A program made the position numbers and the translations under genes. A stretch of DNA of 64,000 nucleotides from Mesorhizobium sp. M1E.F.Ca.ET.045.02.1.1. GTDB taxonomy: Bacteria; Pseudomonadota; Alphaproteobacteria; Rhizobiales; Rhizobiaceae. The notes under the pieces are model-generated. The model made no database searches. It was not told where the DNA came from and saw nothing but the letters and a program-made list of their open reading frames with translations. The stretch's first letter is position 1. Every line of letters starts with the position of its first letter. The stretch spans positions 7,082,501 to 7,146,500 of the forward strand of contig NZ_CP034447.1 in the NCBI RefSeq assembly GCF_003952485.1. The letters run 5' to 3'. This document shows positions 63,994-64,000 of the stretch, in pieces.

Positions 63994-64000
63994 CAACAAC

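Overview
The window is GC-rich alphaproteobacterial DNA that reads as a Mesorhizobium-type member of the Hyphomicrobiales. The grounds are the many periplasmic-binding-protein ABC sugar importers, a Brucella-like type II lumazine synthase under an FMN riboswitch, the soxBDAG block behind a type III glutamine synthetase, and rhizobial palindromic repeats scattered between genes. The genus call rests on recall of these families, not on a database search. No rRNA, tRNA or CRISPR array was seen.

Layout. 1-5.5 kb: the 3' end of a type III glutamine synthetase gene, then soxB-soxD-soxA-soxG (sarcosine oxidase, or N-methylglutamate dehydrogenase). 5.7-11.6 kb: an RND efflux pump, its adaptor, a TetR regulator with a clear palindromic operator, and a small zinc-ribbon protein. 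12-13.7 kb: an AMP-forming acyl-CoA synthetase. 13.8-17.9 kb: an accessory island with an Mth938-domain protein and a class II aldolase divergent from a GlxA-type AraC regulator. It is bracketed by IS630-like inverted ends and abuts an intact IS630 element. 18-23 kb: a SorC-type regulator, a bifunctional aldolase/dehydrogenase, a C39-like protein and a D-Ala-D-Ala ligase. 23.4-29.6 kb: an Rbs-type ABC importer divergent from mtnK-mtnA, with back-to-back promoters, which suggests methylthioribose uptake and salvage. 29.9-33 kb: FMN riboswitch-ribH2, class II fructose-bisphosphate aldolase, a 52-residue membrane peptide, MgtC, and the scar of a deleted SWIM...VWA gene cluster.

33.5-40 kb: a six-gene LacI-controlled operon of a MalEFGK-type importer plus a GH63/MGH1-like glycosidase. 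40-46 kb: YCII-like protein, glutathione transferase, a three-helix membrane protein, an MDR oxidoreductase divergent from a LysR regulator, an HpaR-like MarR regulator, a candidate AbcR-like small RNA and a 2-oxoglutarate dioxygenase. 46.5-49.2 kb: metQ-metN-metI methionine importer. 49.4-53.7 kb: SDR, anmK, GNAT, MFS and Lrp/AsnC genes. 53.7-58.4 kb: tagatose-6-phosphate epimerase and tagatose-kinase-like genes with a LacI regulator and a Gfo/Idh/MocA oxidoreductase. 58.6-64 kb: a DeoR regulator divergent from a class I (DhnA-type) aldolase, a PfkB kinase, an ABC ATPase and a binding protein; this operon runs off the right edge.

The common theme is scavenging of carbon and sulfur compounds. 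Four local units each pair an importer or kinase with the matching regulator. The features most worth a second look are the IS630-bounded island with its abutting junction, the mtnKA/ABC divergon, the DeoR-aldolase-kinase-ABC cluster, the AbcR-like RNA, and the SWIM/VWA deletion scar.
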